Below are positions 46,961 to 55,089 of a stretch of DNA of 64,000 nt, piece by piece. Position 1 is the first letter of the stretch; each line of letters begins with the position of its first letter. The notes below the pieces were generated by a model. The model saw nothing but the letters and a program-made list of their open reading frames with translations. It made no database searches and was not told the DNA's origin. Made by a program: the position numbers and the translations under genes. The DNA lies in assembly GCF_018860705.1 (NCBI RefSeq), contig NZ_JAHKQA010000041.1, positions 62,001 to 126,000 of the forward strand, given 5' to 3'. The DNA comes from Citreicella sp. C3M06. Its GTDB lineage: Bacteria > Pseudomonadota > Alphaproteobacteria > Rhodobacterales > Rhodobacteraceae.

Positions 46961-48067
46961 TTACTGCGCCAGCCAGGCCTGGAACTTCGCGTCGATATCG
47001 TCGCGATAGTCAGCCCAGAACTCGTAGTTGTAGAGCAGCGTGTTCTTGGAGTTCTCGGGATCGGTCGGCATGTGCGGCGCCATGTCGATGCCCAGATCGG
47101 CGTGTTGACCGACCAGCGGAGCCGAGCTCATGCGCGCGGGACCGTACGAGATGTACTTGGCCTGATCCGCAAGGCGCTGCGTGTCGGTCGCGAAGTAGAC
47201 AAAATCCTTGACGCGAGCGAGCGCTTCGTCCGACAGGCCGGTCGGGATGATCCAGCCGTCAAGATCGAACACCTGCATATCCCAGAGCATGCCAACGGGC
47301 TGATCCTGTTCCTCGATCACCGAGAACAGACGACCGTTGTAGGTCGAGCCCATCACGACTTCGCCGTCGGCCAGCAGCTGCGGCGTGTCGGCACCAGCAG
47401 ACCACCAGACCACCTGATCCTTGATGGTATCAAGCTTGGCGAGCGCCTGGTCCTGGCCCTCGGGGGTTTCCAGCACATCGTAGATATCGTCCTTGGCGAC
47501 ACCGTCGCAGTACAGGGCCCATTCCATGTTGTTGATCGGGCGCTTTTCAAGCGCGCGCTTGCCCGGATAGGCATCCATGTCGAACAGGGCGCAGATCTCG
47601 GTCGGGGGGGTGTCGCCCACCAGATCAGTGCGATAGCCCACGGTGGTCGAATAGACGATCTGCGGGATGAAGCAATCCGACACGATCAGGTCACCGAAAT
47701 CATCCGAGGCATCGGTGCCATCGTCGGCGGGGGCCAGAAGCTCGTCCGGGTCGTATTCCATCGCGAGGCCTTCGTCGCACAGACGGATGGCGTCCGCAGC
47801 GACCACATCCACGAGATCCCAGGTGATGTTGCCGGCCTCGTTCATGGCGCGCAGCTTGGCGACGGCCTCGTTCGAGGATTCATCCCAGGACACGGTGACG
47901 TCGGGGTGCTCGGCCACATAGGGCTGGGCATAGGCCTTGTCCTGGCTTGCCTGGTAGGCGCCGCCCCAGGAGACGAGCGTCATGCTGTCCGCCATGTCCT
48001 GCGCGAATGCCGAGCCAGCAGCGACGGTGAGCGCCGTCGAGGCCAGGAGGGTCTTGGTCAGTTTCAT
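46961..48067 (-). CDS. PotD-like extracellular solute-binding protein
   Basis: The 368-residue periplasmic protein has a Sec signal peptide (1-23, ending GSAFAQ) followed by MADSMTLVSWGGAYQASQ, the typical start of PotD/PotF-family binding proteins. The body contains WDLVDVVAADAIRLCDEGL, WWSAGADTPQLLADGEVVMG and GWIIPTG. Two or more Cys suggest a disulfide. It should capture the substrate (likely a polyamine-like compound) for the two permeases downstream. ATG 48067 follows a GGGAGC site. Confidence 0.93.
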   Translation of the reverse strand: MKLTKTLLASTALTVAAGSAFAQDMADSMTLVSWGGAYQASQDKAYAQPYVAEHPDVTVSWDESSNEAVAKLRAMNEAGNITWDLVDVVAADAIRLCDEGLAMEYDPDELLAPADDGTDASDDFGDLIVSDCFIPQIVYSTTVGYRTDLVGDTPPTEICALFDMDAYPGKRALEKRPINNMEWALYCDGVAKDDIYDVLETPEGQDQALAKLDTIKDQVVWWSAGADTPQLLADGEVVMGSTYNGRLFSVIEEQDQPVGMLWDMQVFDLDGWIIPTGLSDEALARVKDFVYFATDTQRLADQAKYISYGPARMSSAPLVGQHADLGIDMAPHMPTDPENSKNTLLYNYEFWADYRDDIDAKFQAWLAQ

Positions 48068-48172
48068 TGATTGCTCCCTGGTGTTGTACCCGTTTTGTCG
48101 AAAGGGCGCGTCCACGGGTTCGGGTCCGGGCCCTGTAAAGAAGCAGGCAGCCTGTCGCCGCCCGCCCCGGTC

Positions 48173-49273
48173 TTAATCTGCATCAAGCGCGCGGCAATCC
48201 TCGGGCAGCCAGCCGATGTTGACTTCCTGCCCCGGCTTCAGGCGTTCCTGATCCGCACGGTTGCGCGTCTTGATGACGAATTCTCGGTTCCCCGCCACCT
48301 CGAGCCGGGTGCGGAAAATATCGCCCATATAGACGAATTCCAGCACCTTGGCCTTCAGCGTATGCGCATCGGGGCCAAGCTCGGGGTTGACCTCGACCCG
48401 CTCGGGGCGGATCGAAACGCGGGTCTTCTGGCCAACCTCGGTGACGTTGACCGGCTTGGCGTCGATCATCGCACCGTTTTCAAGCTGCACGGTGCAGTGA
48501 TCGCCCTTCAACTGGGTCACGGTGCCTTCGAGCGTGTTGTTCTCGCCGATGAACTGGGCCACGAAGCTGTTGCTGGGCGCCTCATACAGCTCGTCCGGCG
48601 GGGCCAGCTGCTGAATGCGCCCGTCGTTGAAAACCGCGACGCGGTCGGACATGGTCAGCGCTTCGGTCTGATCGTGGGTGACGTAAACCGTGGTGATGCC
48701 AAGGCTGTGCGCGAGATTGGTGATCTCGAACTGCATCTTCTCGCGCAGCTGCTTGTCGAGCGCGCCGAGCGGTTCGTCCATCAACACCAGCTCGGGTTCG
48801 AACACCAGCGCGCGGGCCAGTGCGATCCGCTGTTGCTGACCGCCCGACAGCTGCGCCGGGCGGCGGCTGCCGAAATCGCCCATCTCGACCATGTCGAGCG
48901 CGCGCTTGACCTTGGCCTCGCGGTCCGATTTGCCGATCTTGCGCACTTCGAGCGGGAAGGCGAGATTCTCGGCCACCGTCATATGCGGAAACAGCGCGTA
49001 GTTCTGGAACACCATGCCGATGCCGCGCTTGTGCGGCGGGATGTTGTTGATGCTGACCCCGTCGAGCTTGATCTCGCCATGGGTCGCGGTTTCGAAACCC
49101 GCAAGCATCATCAGGCAGGTGGTCTTGCCCGACCCGGACGGGCCAAGCATGGTCAGGAACTCGCCCTTGGGCAGGCTCAGGTTCAGATCCTTCACGACGA
49201 GCGTCTCGCCGTCATAGCTTTTCTGTACGCGTTCGAACGCGACAAATGCGTCGCTTGCTCCGGTATCTGGCAA
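48173..49273 (-). CDS. PotA-like ABC transporter ATP-binding protein
   Basis: The 366-residue ATPase has Walker A LGPSGSGKTTCLMMLAGFE, signature LSGGQQQRIALARALV, Walker B LVLMDEPLGALD, and the switch His in VTHDQTEALTMSD. The C-terminal TOBE domain (about 280-360) contains SIRPERVEVNPELG. The order ATPase, binding protein, permease, permease is common for roseobacter PotABCD-like importers. It is the first gene of the operon and is divergent from argE. Confidence 0.94.
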   Translation of the reverse strand: MPDTGASDAFVAFERVQKSYDGETLVVKDLNLSLPKGEFLTMLGPSGSGKTTCLMMLAGFETATHGEIKLDGVSINNIPPHKRGIGMVFQNYALFPHMTVAENLAFPLEVRKIGKSDREAKVKRALDMVEMGDFGSRRPAQLSGGQQQRIALARALVFEPELVLMDEPLGALDKQLREKMQFEITNLAHSLGITTVYVTHDQTEALTMSDRVAVFNDGRIQQLAPPDELYEAPSNSFVAQFIGENNTLEGTVTQLKGDHCTVQLENGAMIDAKPVNVTEVGQKTRVSIRPERVEVNPELGPDAHTLKAKVLEFVYMGDIFRTRLEVAGNREFVIKTRNRADQERLKPGQEVNIGWLPEDCRALDAD

Positions 49274-49728
49274 ATCCGGCTCCCCGTTGATAGATCGCGA
49301 ATTTGTCTTCGCTGTATTGTAGGCAAACTAAACCGCGCCCTGCCCCATGTTGCAACCGGATACACGGCTTGAAATGATCACAAGCCTAAACACGGGATAT
49401 TTCCTTGTGATATGCCGGAACTACAGGCGAAACGGCCAATATTATCCGGTATGCAGGATATTTCACCGCGCCATCTGGGGGCTCCTGCGCCCTGAACTGG
49501 ATGTACACAGATGTTTTTCAGGCTCAGAATCGCGCAAACCGGGCAAAACCGGCATGACAAGTGCCGTTTTCTCTGGCAGATGCACCGAAATTCACCACCC
49601 CCAAACCAGCTTGCCCGTTGCGAGCTATCCGGGCGCGGCTGGCCCTTCCAACGGGCGCGCAAGCGGCTAGCCCATGGGCAGGGGCACCGATCCGACTCGC
49701 CCGCCATGCCACAGGAGCCGCAGCCGAC
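49274..49728. other. 455-nt region between divergent ABC ATPase and argE
   Basis: No supportable gene. It likely holds both promoters. It contains an 8-bp inverted repeat ATCACAAG (49377-49384) and CTTGTGAT (49404-49411), and a direct repeat GGATATTTC (49395-49403 and about 49454-49462). The inverted repeat resembles half of the GTGATCAC motif of the sdh and suc promoters, but less well. Confidence 0.45.
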
Positions 49729-50883
49729 ATGCTTGAGACCACCGAAGACATCCTCGCGCGGCTGATCGCCTTTCCCACCGTGTCGAGCGAAAGCAATCTC
49801 GAGATGATGCGCTGGATCGCCGATTTGCTCGATCCGCTGGGCGCCAAGGTCGAGCTTTTCGAGGACGCCAGCGGCACCAAGGCCAACATGTTCGCCACCC
49901 TCGGGCCGGACATCCCCGGCGGCATCGTGCTGTCAGGCCATACCGACGTGGTGCCGGTAACCGATCAGGCATGGAGCAGCGATCCCTTCGAGATGGTGGC
50001 CCGCGACGGGCTGCTGTACGGGCGCGGCACCTGCGACATGAAGGGCTTCATCGCGGCGACGCTGGCGCTGGCCGGATCGCTGTCGCGCCGCACCCTGACG
50101 CGCCCGGTGCACCTGTGCTTCACCCATGACGAAGAGGTCGGCTGTATGGGTGCCCGCGCGCTGGTGCCCGAACTCAAACGGCGCGGTTATGCGCCCAGCA
50201 TGGCCATCATCGGTGAGCCGACGGAAATGCGCATCATCGAGGGCCACAAGGGCTGCTGCGAATACACCTGCCGCTTCCACGGGCTGGAAGGCCACGGCTC
50301 GGCGCCCGAGCGCGGAGTCAACGCCGTGGGCTACGCGGTGCGCTATGTCACCCGGCTGATGCAACTGGCCGAGGCGCTGAAGGGCCGCGCGCCGCTCGAC
50401 TCGCGCTTCGATCCGCCATGGACGACGGTGAGCGTCGGGCGTCTGCACGGCGGCGTGGCGCATAATGTCATTCCCGGCCTCGCCGAACTGGAATGGGAAA
50501 TGCGCCCGGTTCAGGCCGGCGACGCCGGTTTCGTCAAGGATGCGCTGAACGCTTTTGTCGAAACCGAACTGCTGCCCGAAATGCGCCGGATCCATCCCGA
50601 GGCACGCATCGACACGCAGGTGATCGGCGAGGTCGCCGGGCTTGAGCCGATGAGCGACAACGCCGCCCGCGATCTGGTGGCGCATCTGACCGGCAGCAAC
50701 GCCTGCGACGTAGTGCCCTTTGGCACCGAGGCGGGGCTGTTTCAGGAAATGGGCCTGTCGGTGGTGGTCTGCGGGCCGGGTTCGATCGCGCAGGCGCACA
50801 AGCCGGATGAATTCATCGCCCGCACCCAGCTGGCCGAATGTATCGGGATGCTGGAAGGCGTGGCACGCAGCGTCAGCGCCTAG
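49729..50883 (+). CDS. argE: Acetylornithine deacetylase (M20 family)
   Basis: The 384-residue di-zinc hydrolase converts N-acetylornithine to ornithine in arginine synthesis. Metal ligands and motifs are in VLSGHTDVVPV, YGRGTCDMKGF, FTHDEEVGCMGAR (catalytic EE), GEPTEMRIIEGHKG and the C-terminal VVCGPGSIAQAHKPDEF. ATG 49729 has ACAGGAG about 10 nt upstream; the 56 residues of open frame before it are not coding-like. Related M20 amidases cannot be fully excluded, but the motif set fits ArgE of the alpha-proteobacterial type. Confidence 0.92.
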   Translation: MLETTEDILARLIAFPTVSSESNLEMMRWIADLLDPLGAKVELFEDASGTKANMFATLGPDIPGGIVLSGHTDVVPVTDQAWSSDPFEMVARDGLLYGRGTCDMKGFIAATLALAGSLSRRTLTRPVHLCFTHDEEVGCMGARALVPELKRRGYAPSMAIIGEPTEMRIIEGHKGCCEYTCRFHGLEGHGSAPERGVNAVGYAVRYVTRLMQLAEALKGRAPLDSRFDPPWTTVSVGRLHGGVAHNVIPGLAELEWEMRPVQAGDAGFVKDALNAFVETELLPEMRRIHPEARIDTQVIGEVAGLEPMSDNAARDLVAHLTGSNACDVVPFGTEAGLFQEMGLSVVVCGPGSIAQAHKPDEFIARTQLAECIGMLEGVARSVSA

Positions 50884-50889
50884 CGTGCT

Positions 50890-51378
50890 TTAGCCCGGAA
50901 CGATCAGCCGCGTTCCGGGGGCCGCCAGCGCCGCAATTGCTCTCAGATGATCGCGGCGAAAGGCGATGCAGCCTTCGGTCGGATAGCCGGGCCGGCGCCA
51001 CTGGTGCAAAAAGATCGCCGAGCCGCGCCCCGGCACCGCATCCGGCCAGTTCCAGTCGGTCAGCAGCACGATGTCATACAGCGGATCAGCGCGGCGCATC
51101 CGCTCGTGGCTATGGGCATAGGGTGCCCGGACGGCGTGGTTGTAATCGGCATCGCCTTCGGCATCAGACCACAGATCTCCGGGCAGGATCGGCTGCGCCC
51201 AAGGCGCGGGCGGCGCGACGCGGTCGGGCCGGTAGAGCGTGCCGACGATGCGATGCGCGCCCTTGGGCGTTGCGCCATCGCCTTCTCGCTTGTCCGCCCG
51301 GATTCCGCCCTTGCCGATCGAACAGGGCCAGACCCTCCCGGCAAAGCGCAGCCCCATCGGCGTCAGCACCATGCTCAT
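50890..51378 (-). CDS. L,D-transpeptidase (YkuD) family protein
   Basis: The 162-residue protein carries the YkuD catalytic block with His in IFLHQWRRPGYPTEGCIAF and the active Cys in TEGCIAF. The N-terminal part has DKREGDGATPKGAHRI, where the conserved G-x-TP-x-G lies. No signal peptide is obvious, so it may act at the membrane or be exported in an unusual way. The ATG overlaps the ribA stop by 4 nt (ATGA). Members cross-link peptidoglycan or cut it; which applies here is unknown. Confidence 0.9.
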   Translation of the reverse strand: MSMVLTPMGLRFAGRVWPCSIGKGGIRADKREGDGATPKGAHRIVGTLYRPDRVAPPAPWAQPILPGDLWSDAEGDADYNHAVRAPYAHSHERMRRADPLYDIVLLTDWNWPDAVPGRGSAIFLHQWRRPGYPTEGCIAFRRDHLRAIAALAAPGTRLIVPG

Positions 51379-52463
51379 AGCAGATGCCCCGACTTGGCAG
51401 CCTTGGTAGCCAGATAGGCCTCGTTGAACGGGTTCTCGCCCACTTTCAGCGGCACACGCTCGCTCACCGCGATGCCGCAACGTTCCATCATGGCGATCTT
51501 GGCGGGGTTGTTGGTCAGCAGCCGCACCGCGCCAAAGCCCATCTTGCGCAGGATCTCGGCCCCAAGGCGGAAATCGCGTTCGTCATCCTCGAACCCCAGC
51601 CGATGGTTGGCCTCGACGGTATCAAAGCCCTGATCCTGCAAGGCATAGGCGCGCATCTTGTTGGCAAGGCCAATGCCGCGCCCCTCCTGATTGAGATACA
51701 GCAAGACGCCGCTGCCCTCCTGCCCCATCTTTGCCAGCGCCGCGTTCAGCTGCGGGCCGCAATCGCATTTCAACGAGCCCAGAAGATCGCCCGTGAAACA
51801 GGCCGAATGCAGCCGCGCAAGCACCGGGGCAGCGCGGTCGGGGCGGCCGATCTCGATGGCGTAATGCTCATCCGATCCATCCTCGGGGCGGAAGATATGC
51901 AGACGGGCGTTCTCGGCGGCGCGTAGCGGTACGCGCGCCGACACCACGTGATCGAGATTCGCCAGCGCCAGCAGCCACGGCGCGGCCTCGTTGCCGTCGA
52001 TCAGGGTCAGGCGTTCGTCGCGGGCCAGCGCCTCGGGCGATTCCAGAGGCATCACTAGCGCCGCCGGTAACAGACGCGCCGATTTCGCCAGCGTGATCGC
52101 CAGCCGATGCAGCGCCGCGTTGCCCTCGCGCCGCGTGGCAAGCGGGCCCTTCATCGGCGCCGACAGATCGTCCTTGGGATCGGCGATGGCCAGAACCCAG
52201 CCGATATCGGCGCCCTTGGGCAGCACCACCCGCGCGACATCGCCATCATAGGCCCGCGCCTTGAGCGTCTCGGCCCGGCGCGCGGTCAGCACCAGATCGG
52301 GCGCGCCCCGCGCCAGCATCTCTGCCAGCCGCTCTGGCGCGCCAGTCTCGGCCGCCAGCATCAGAACCCCACCCTCGCCGCCGGTCAGCACCACCGGCAC
52401 CCCCATGCGCAGATCGGCCCGCGCGCGGGCAAGAAGTTCCATAAGGCTTGGAGCAAGGGGCAT
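51375..52463 (-). CDS. ribA: GTP cyclohydrolase II with degenerate N-terminal domain
   Basis: The 362-residue enzyme converts GTP to the first riboflavin precursor. The C-terminal half holds the zinc Cys ligands in HSACFTGDLLGSLKCDCGPQ, LYLNQEGRGIGLANKMRAY and LTNNPAKIAMM. The first 160 residues resemble the place of a RibB (DHBP synthase) domain in RibBA fusions but lack its usual acidic DDE-x-E-x-EGDL site, so it is probably a relic or structural domain. It starts at ATG 52463 and overlaps the L,D-transpeptidase gene. Confidence 0.92.
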   Translation of the reverse strand: MPLAPSLMELLARARADLRMGVPVVLTGGEGGVLMLAAETGAPERLAEMLARGAPDLVLTARRAETLKARAYDGDVARVVLPKGADIGWVLAIADPKDDLSAPMKGPLATRREGNAALHRLAITLAKSARLLPAALVMPLESPEALARDERLTLIDGNEAAPWLLALANLDHVVSARVPLRAAENARLHIFRPEDGSDEHYAIEIGRPDRAAPVLARLHSACFTGDLLGSLKCDCGPQLNAALAKMGQEGSGVLLYLNQEGRGIGLANKMRAYALQDQGFDTVEANHRLGFEDDERDFRLGAEILRKMGFGAVRLLTNNPAKIAMMERCGIAVSERVPLKVGENPFNEAYLATKAAKSGHLL

Positions 52464-52622
52464 GCGAGTCTTCCAGATCAGAGGCGGCACTGCAACAAAT
52501 CAGCCCGGATCCTGTAACAAAAGCCCTAGCGCAACACGAGGGCGTGAGACAGTTGCAGTAAAACTTGCCCACACGCAACGGTGTTTCCATGTGAGGGGAA
52601 ACGAGACAAGGAAGACCGAGAC

Positions 52623-53309
52623 ATGCCCCAGATCAAGAACATCCTGCTGGTGGACGACGACGACGACCTGCGCGAGGCGCTGGCCGAACAGCTGGTGATG
52701 ACCGAAGACTTCGAGGTGTTCGAAGCCGACAACGGCACCGGGGCCATGGGCCGGGTCAAGGAACAAAATTACGAGCTGATCATTCTCGACGTCGGCCTGC
52801 CCGACACCGACGGTCGCGAGCTGTGCAAGCTGATGCGCAAGCAGGGAGTCAAGGCGCCGATCATCATGCTGACCGGCCACGATACCGACGCAGACACCAT
52901 TCTCGGTCTCGACGCCGGGGCGAACGACTACGTCACCAAGCCCTTCAAATTTCCGGTACTGCTGGCCCGCATCCGCGCCCAGCTGCGCCAGCATGAGCAA
53001 TCCGAGGATGCCGTGTTCACCGTCGGCCCGTATACATTCAAACCCGCAATGAAGCTGCTGGTGACCGAGGAGGATCGCAAGATCCGCCTCACCGAAAAAG
53101 AGACCAGCATCCTGAAGTACCTCTATCGCTCGACCGAAGGCGTGGTGCCTCGCGATGTCCTGCTGCACGAGGTCTGGGGGTATAATGCGGGCGTCACGAC
53201 CCACACGCTGGAAACCCACATCTACCGCCTGCGTCAAAAGATCGAGCCCGATCCTTCGAACGCGCGCATCCTTGTGACTGAATCCGGCGGCTATCGTCTA
53301 GTCTCCTGA
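52623..53309 (+). CDS. cenR: Response regulator CenR
   Basis: The 228-residue OmpR-type regulator begins KNILLVDDDDDLREALAEQL. Phospho-Asp56 is in LDVGLPDTDGRE, and Lys106 is in YVTKPFKF. The DNA-binding domain contains VWGYNAGVTTHTLETHIYRL. The N-terminal VDDDDDLREALAEQL and the THTLETHIYRLRQKIE segment match Caulobacter and Rhodobacter CenR, an essential regulator of envelope integrity. No sensor kinase is adjacent, as is usual for CenR. It is divergent from ribA, with a 159-nt gap. Confidence 0.9.
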   Translation: MPQIKNILLVDDDDDLREALAEQLVMTEDFEVFEADNGTGAMGRVKEQNYELIILDVGLPDTDGRELCKLMRKQGVKAPIIMLTGHDTDADTILGLDAGANDYVTKPFKFPVLLARIRAQLRQHEQSEDAVFTVGPYTFKPAMKLLVTEEDRKIRLTEKETSILKYLYRSTEGVVPRDVLLHEVWGYNAGVTTHTLETHIYRLRQKIEPDPSNARILVTESGGYRLVS

Positions 53310-53314
53310 TGCAA

Positions 53315-53346
53315 AGGCAGGCCTGGCCGCAATGCCCGGCCTGCCT
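53315..53346 (+). terminator. Hairpin just after cenR
   Basis: AGGCAGGCC (53315-53323) and GGCCTGCCT (53338-53346) pair perfectly, 6 nt after the cenR stop. The T-run is weak, so it may act with the following repeat hairpins, including ACAGGG/CCCTGT-TTTT at 53464-53480. Confidence 0.6.
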
Positions 53347-53352
53347 CCGGCG

Positions 53353-53480
53353 GGAGTTTATCCGGCAAGATGAAGCAGGGCGCTGCGCCTTACCTTCATC
53401 TTGCCGGATAAACTCCGGGGGGAGCGCGTAGCGCGGGGGGGCTGGCCCCCCTCTGCCCCTGAGACAGGGTGCCCTGTTTT
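53353..53480. repeat. 23-bp perfect inverted repeat plus GC-rich module
   Basis: The 23-nt arm at 53353-53375 is the exact reverse complement of 53394-53416, with an 18-nt loop. The right arm (ending GCCGGATAAACTCC) continues into GGGGGGAGCGCG and a GGGGGG/CCCCCC hairpin (near 53434-53451). This is a Rhodobacterales-type intergenic module related to the one before lpd. It ends with a small ACAGGG/CCCTGT-TTTT terminator (53464-53480). A palindrome AAAGCGTTTCGCTTT follows at 53482-53496. Confidence 0.75.
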
Positions 53481-53563
53481 TAAAGCGTTTCGCTTTGAAC
53501 CTGAGACACGGGGAATTCTTTTGATACGACAGATGTGATTCATCCATCTTGGAAGGGCGGATC

Positions 53564-54368
53564 ATGTCAGAACCTTCGCCATCTGCCCTGCGAGCGCGGT
53601 TTCAGAGATACATTGAAGAAGGGTTAAGCGGGCGGGCGGCGGCTTTTCGTCTGAAGTTGTCTGCGGCACGGGTGCGCGGTGGGCACGTTGGGTTCGGACC
53701 AAGGGCAATGCGGAACCCGCCCCTCAGATCCTACCACGCCGCAGGGAGAAACTGGCCCCGCATCAGGCTTTCCTTGAAAATTTCATCGGCCGGGACACCG
53801 CATAGCGCTCTTCGAACCGCCCGATGCGATGCCAGAGGCAGGGGGCGGGTGGGCTCATCCCTCTTCCATCGCCAAGTTGCTGATCCGGCTTGGCTACACG
53901 TTCAAAAAAGTCGATGGTCGCAACCGAGCGCCATCGAGCCAAGGTAAGACAGCAGCGCGCCGATTGGTTCAGGCATCGAGGTCCAGCCGTCACGGCCTAG
54001 ATATAACACTTTGTTTTTACTTTTAAAAATTTAGTTAAGATGAGCCTGGCCCGCCTGCGCAGCAGGGCCAAGCGAGGGAGTGGCTGACCATGGACGCCCC
54101 CTTTGGCTGCTAGGGAGCGAAGACATTGATCACGGGCCTGCCCCAAGACGCGCTGCCCCCCGTGGGTCATCAAAGGGAGACTGGATGGCTCCGTGTTTGC
54201 CGCCTGCCTCCGCAAAGTGCTGGTGCCTGAGATCCCCCCCGGCACGGTCGTCGCCCGTGGCAACCTGGCCACGCACCGGAACACGGAAGCCGCCGAGGCC
54301 TTGCGCGACCATGGCTGCTGGTTCCTTTACCTGCCGCCATACCCGCCAAACCTGAACCCCATCGAACT
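53564..54368 (+). pseudogene. Degenerate IS630-family transposase, truncated
   Basis: Fragments of an IS630-type transposase in several frames can be read. There is an N-terminal helix-turn-helix (RFQRYIEEGLSGRAAAFRLK), then SSIAKLLIRLGYTFKK shifting frame into VATERHRAKVRQQRADWFRH and a stop near 53,999. After an AT-rich gap come LITGLPQDAL, WVIKGRLDGSVFAACLRKVL, NLATHRNTEAAEALRDHG and LPPYPPNLNPIELA. Here the IS630 reading stops at 54,368, where a new terminal repeat begins. Frameshifts, stops and missing central parts show it is dead. Confidence 0.85.
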
Positions 54369-54474
54369 GGCTTTGTTGCACAGATCGGGTGGTGGCCTAT
54401 TTCGTTGAAAAACTCTCGCTTGATTGAAGGACCGTCGGCTGATTCAATTCCTACATTGGGTAGGAGGATTGGCG

Positions 54475-55089
54475 ATGATGGGACCGGGGCGGGAGGCGCA
54501 ACCGGCGCTGTTCTACGAGTTTTCGCTTGAGGATTATGTCCCGCAGAACCACCTACTGCGCTCAATCGATCGGTTCGTCGACCTGTCCGGGATCCGCACC
54601 TACCTTGCCGATTTCTACAGCCATACCGGGCGGCCTTCGGTCGATCCTGAACTCCTCATACGGATGCTGCTGGTGGGCTATTGCTTCGGTATCCGGGCAG
54701 AGCGGAGGCTCTGCGAAGAGGTGCATCTGAACCTGGCTTATCGCTGGTTCGGCCGCATGGACCTCAGCGACCGGGTGCCCGACCATTCCACGTTTTCTAA
54801 GAACCGACATGGGCATTTACGCGACAGCGAGTTGCTCCGCCACCTCTTCGAGACCACAGTAGCCCGCTGTATCGAAGTAGGCCTGGTCAGCGGACAGCGC
54901 ATGGCGGTGGATGCCAGTCTGATCGAGGCTGATGTCAACAAGCAGAACTCGACGCCCAAGGAGGAGTGGGACGCGAAGCAGATTGATCTCTCCGACGCGC
55001 CAAGGGCCGTTCGCGAGTATCTCGCCACCCTGGATGAGGCAGCCTTCGGTGCCGCCAGCGAGGTCCAGCCCAAGTTTACGTCCCATTCC
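54475..55089 (+). pseudogene. IS1182-family transposase, 5' part
   Basis: About 205 residues of an IS1182 transposase: LEDYVPQNHLLRSIDRFVDL, YSHTGRPSVDPELLIRMLLV, LCEEVHLNLAYRWFGRMDLS, VPDHSTFSKNRHGHLRDSEL, GQRMAVDASLIEADVNKQNS. The reading breaks at CATTCC (55084-55089), where the IS256-type element begins. It resumes after 56463 (HSDPASQWTAARKGPAFFSY). The gene is therefore disrupted. Confidence 0.88.
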
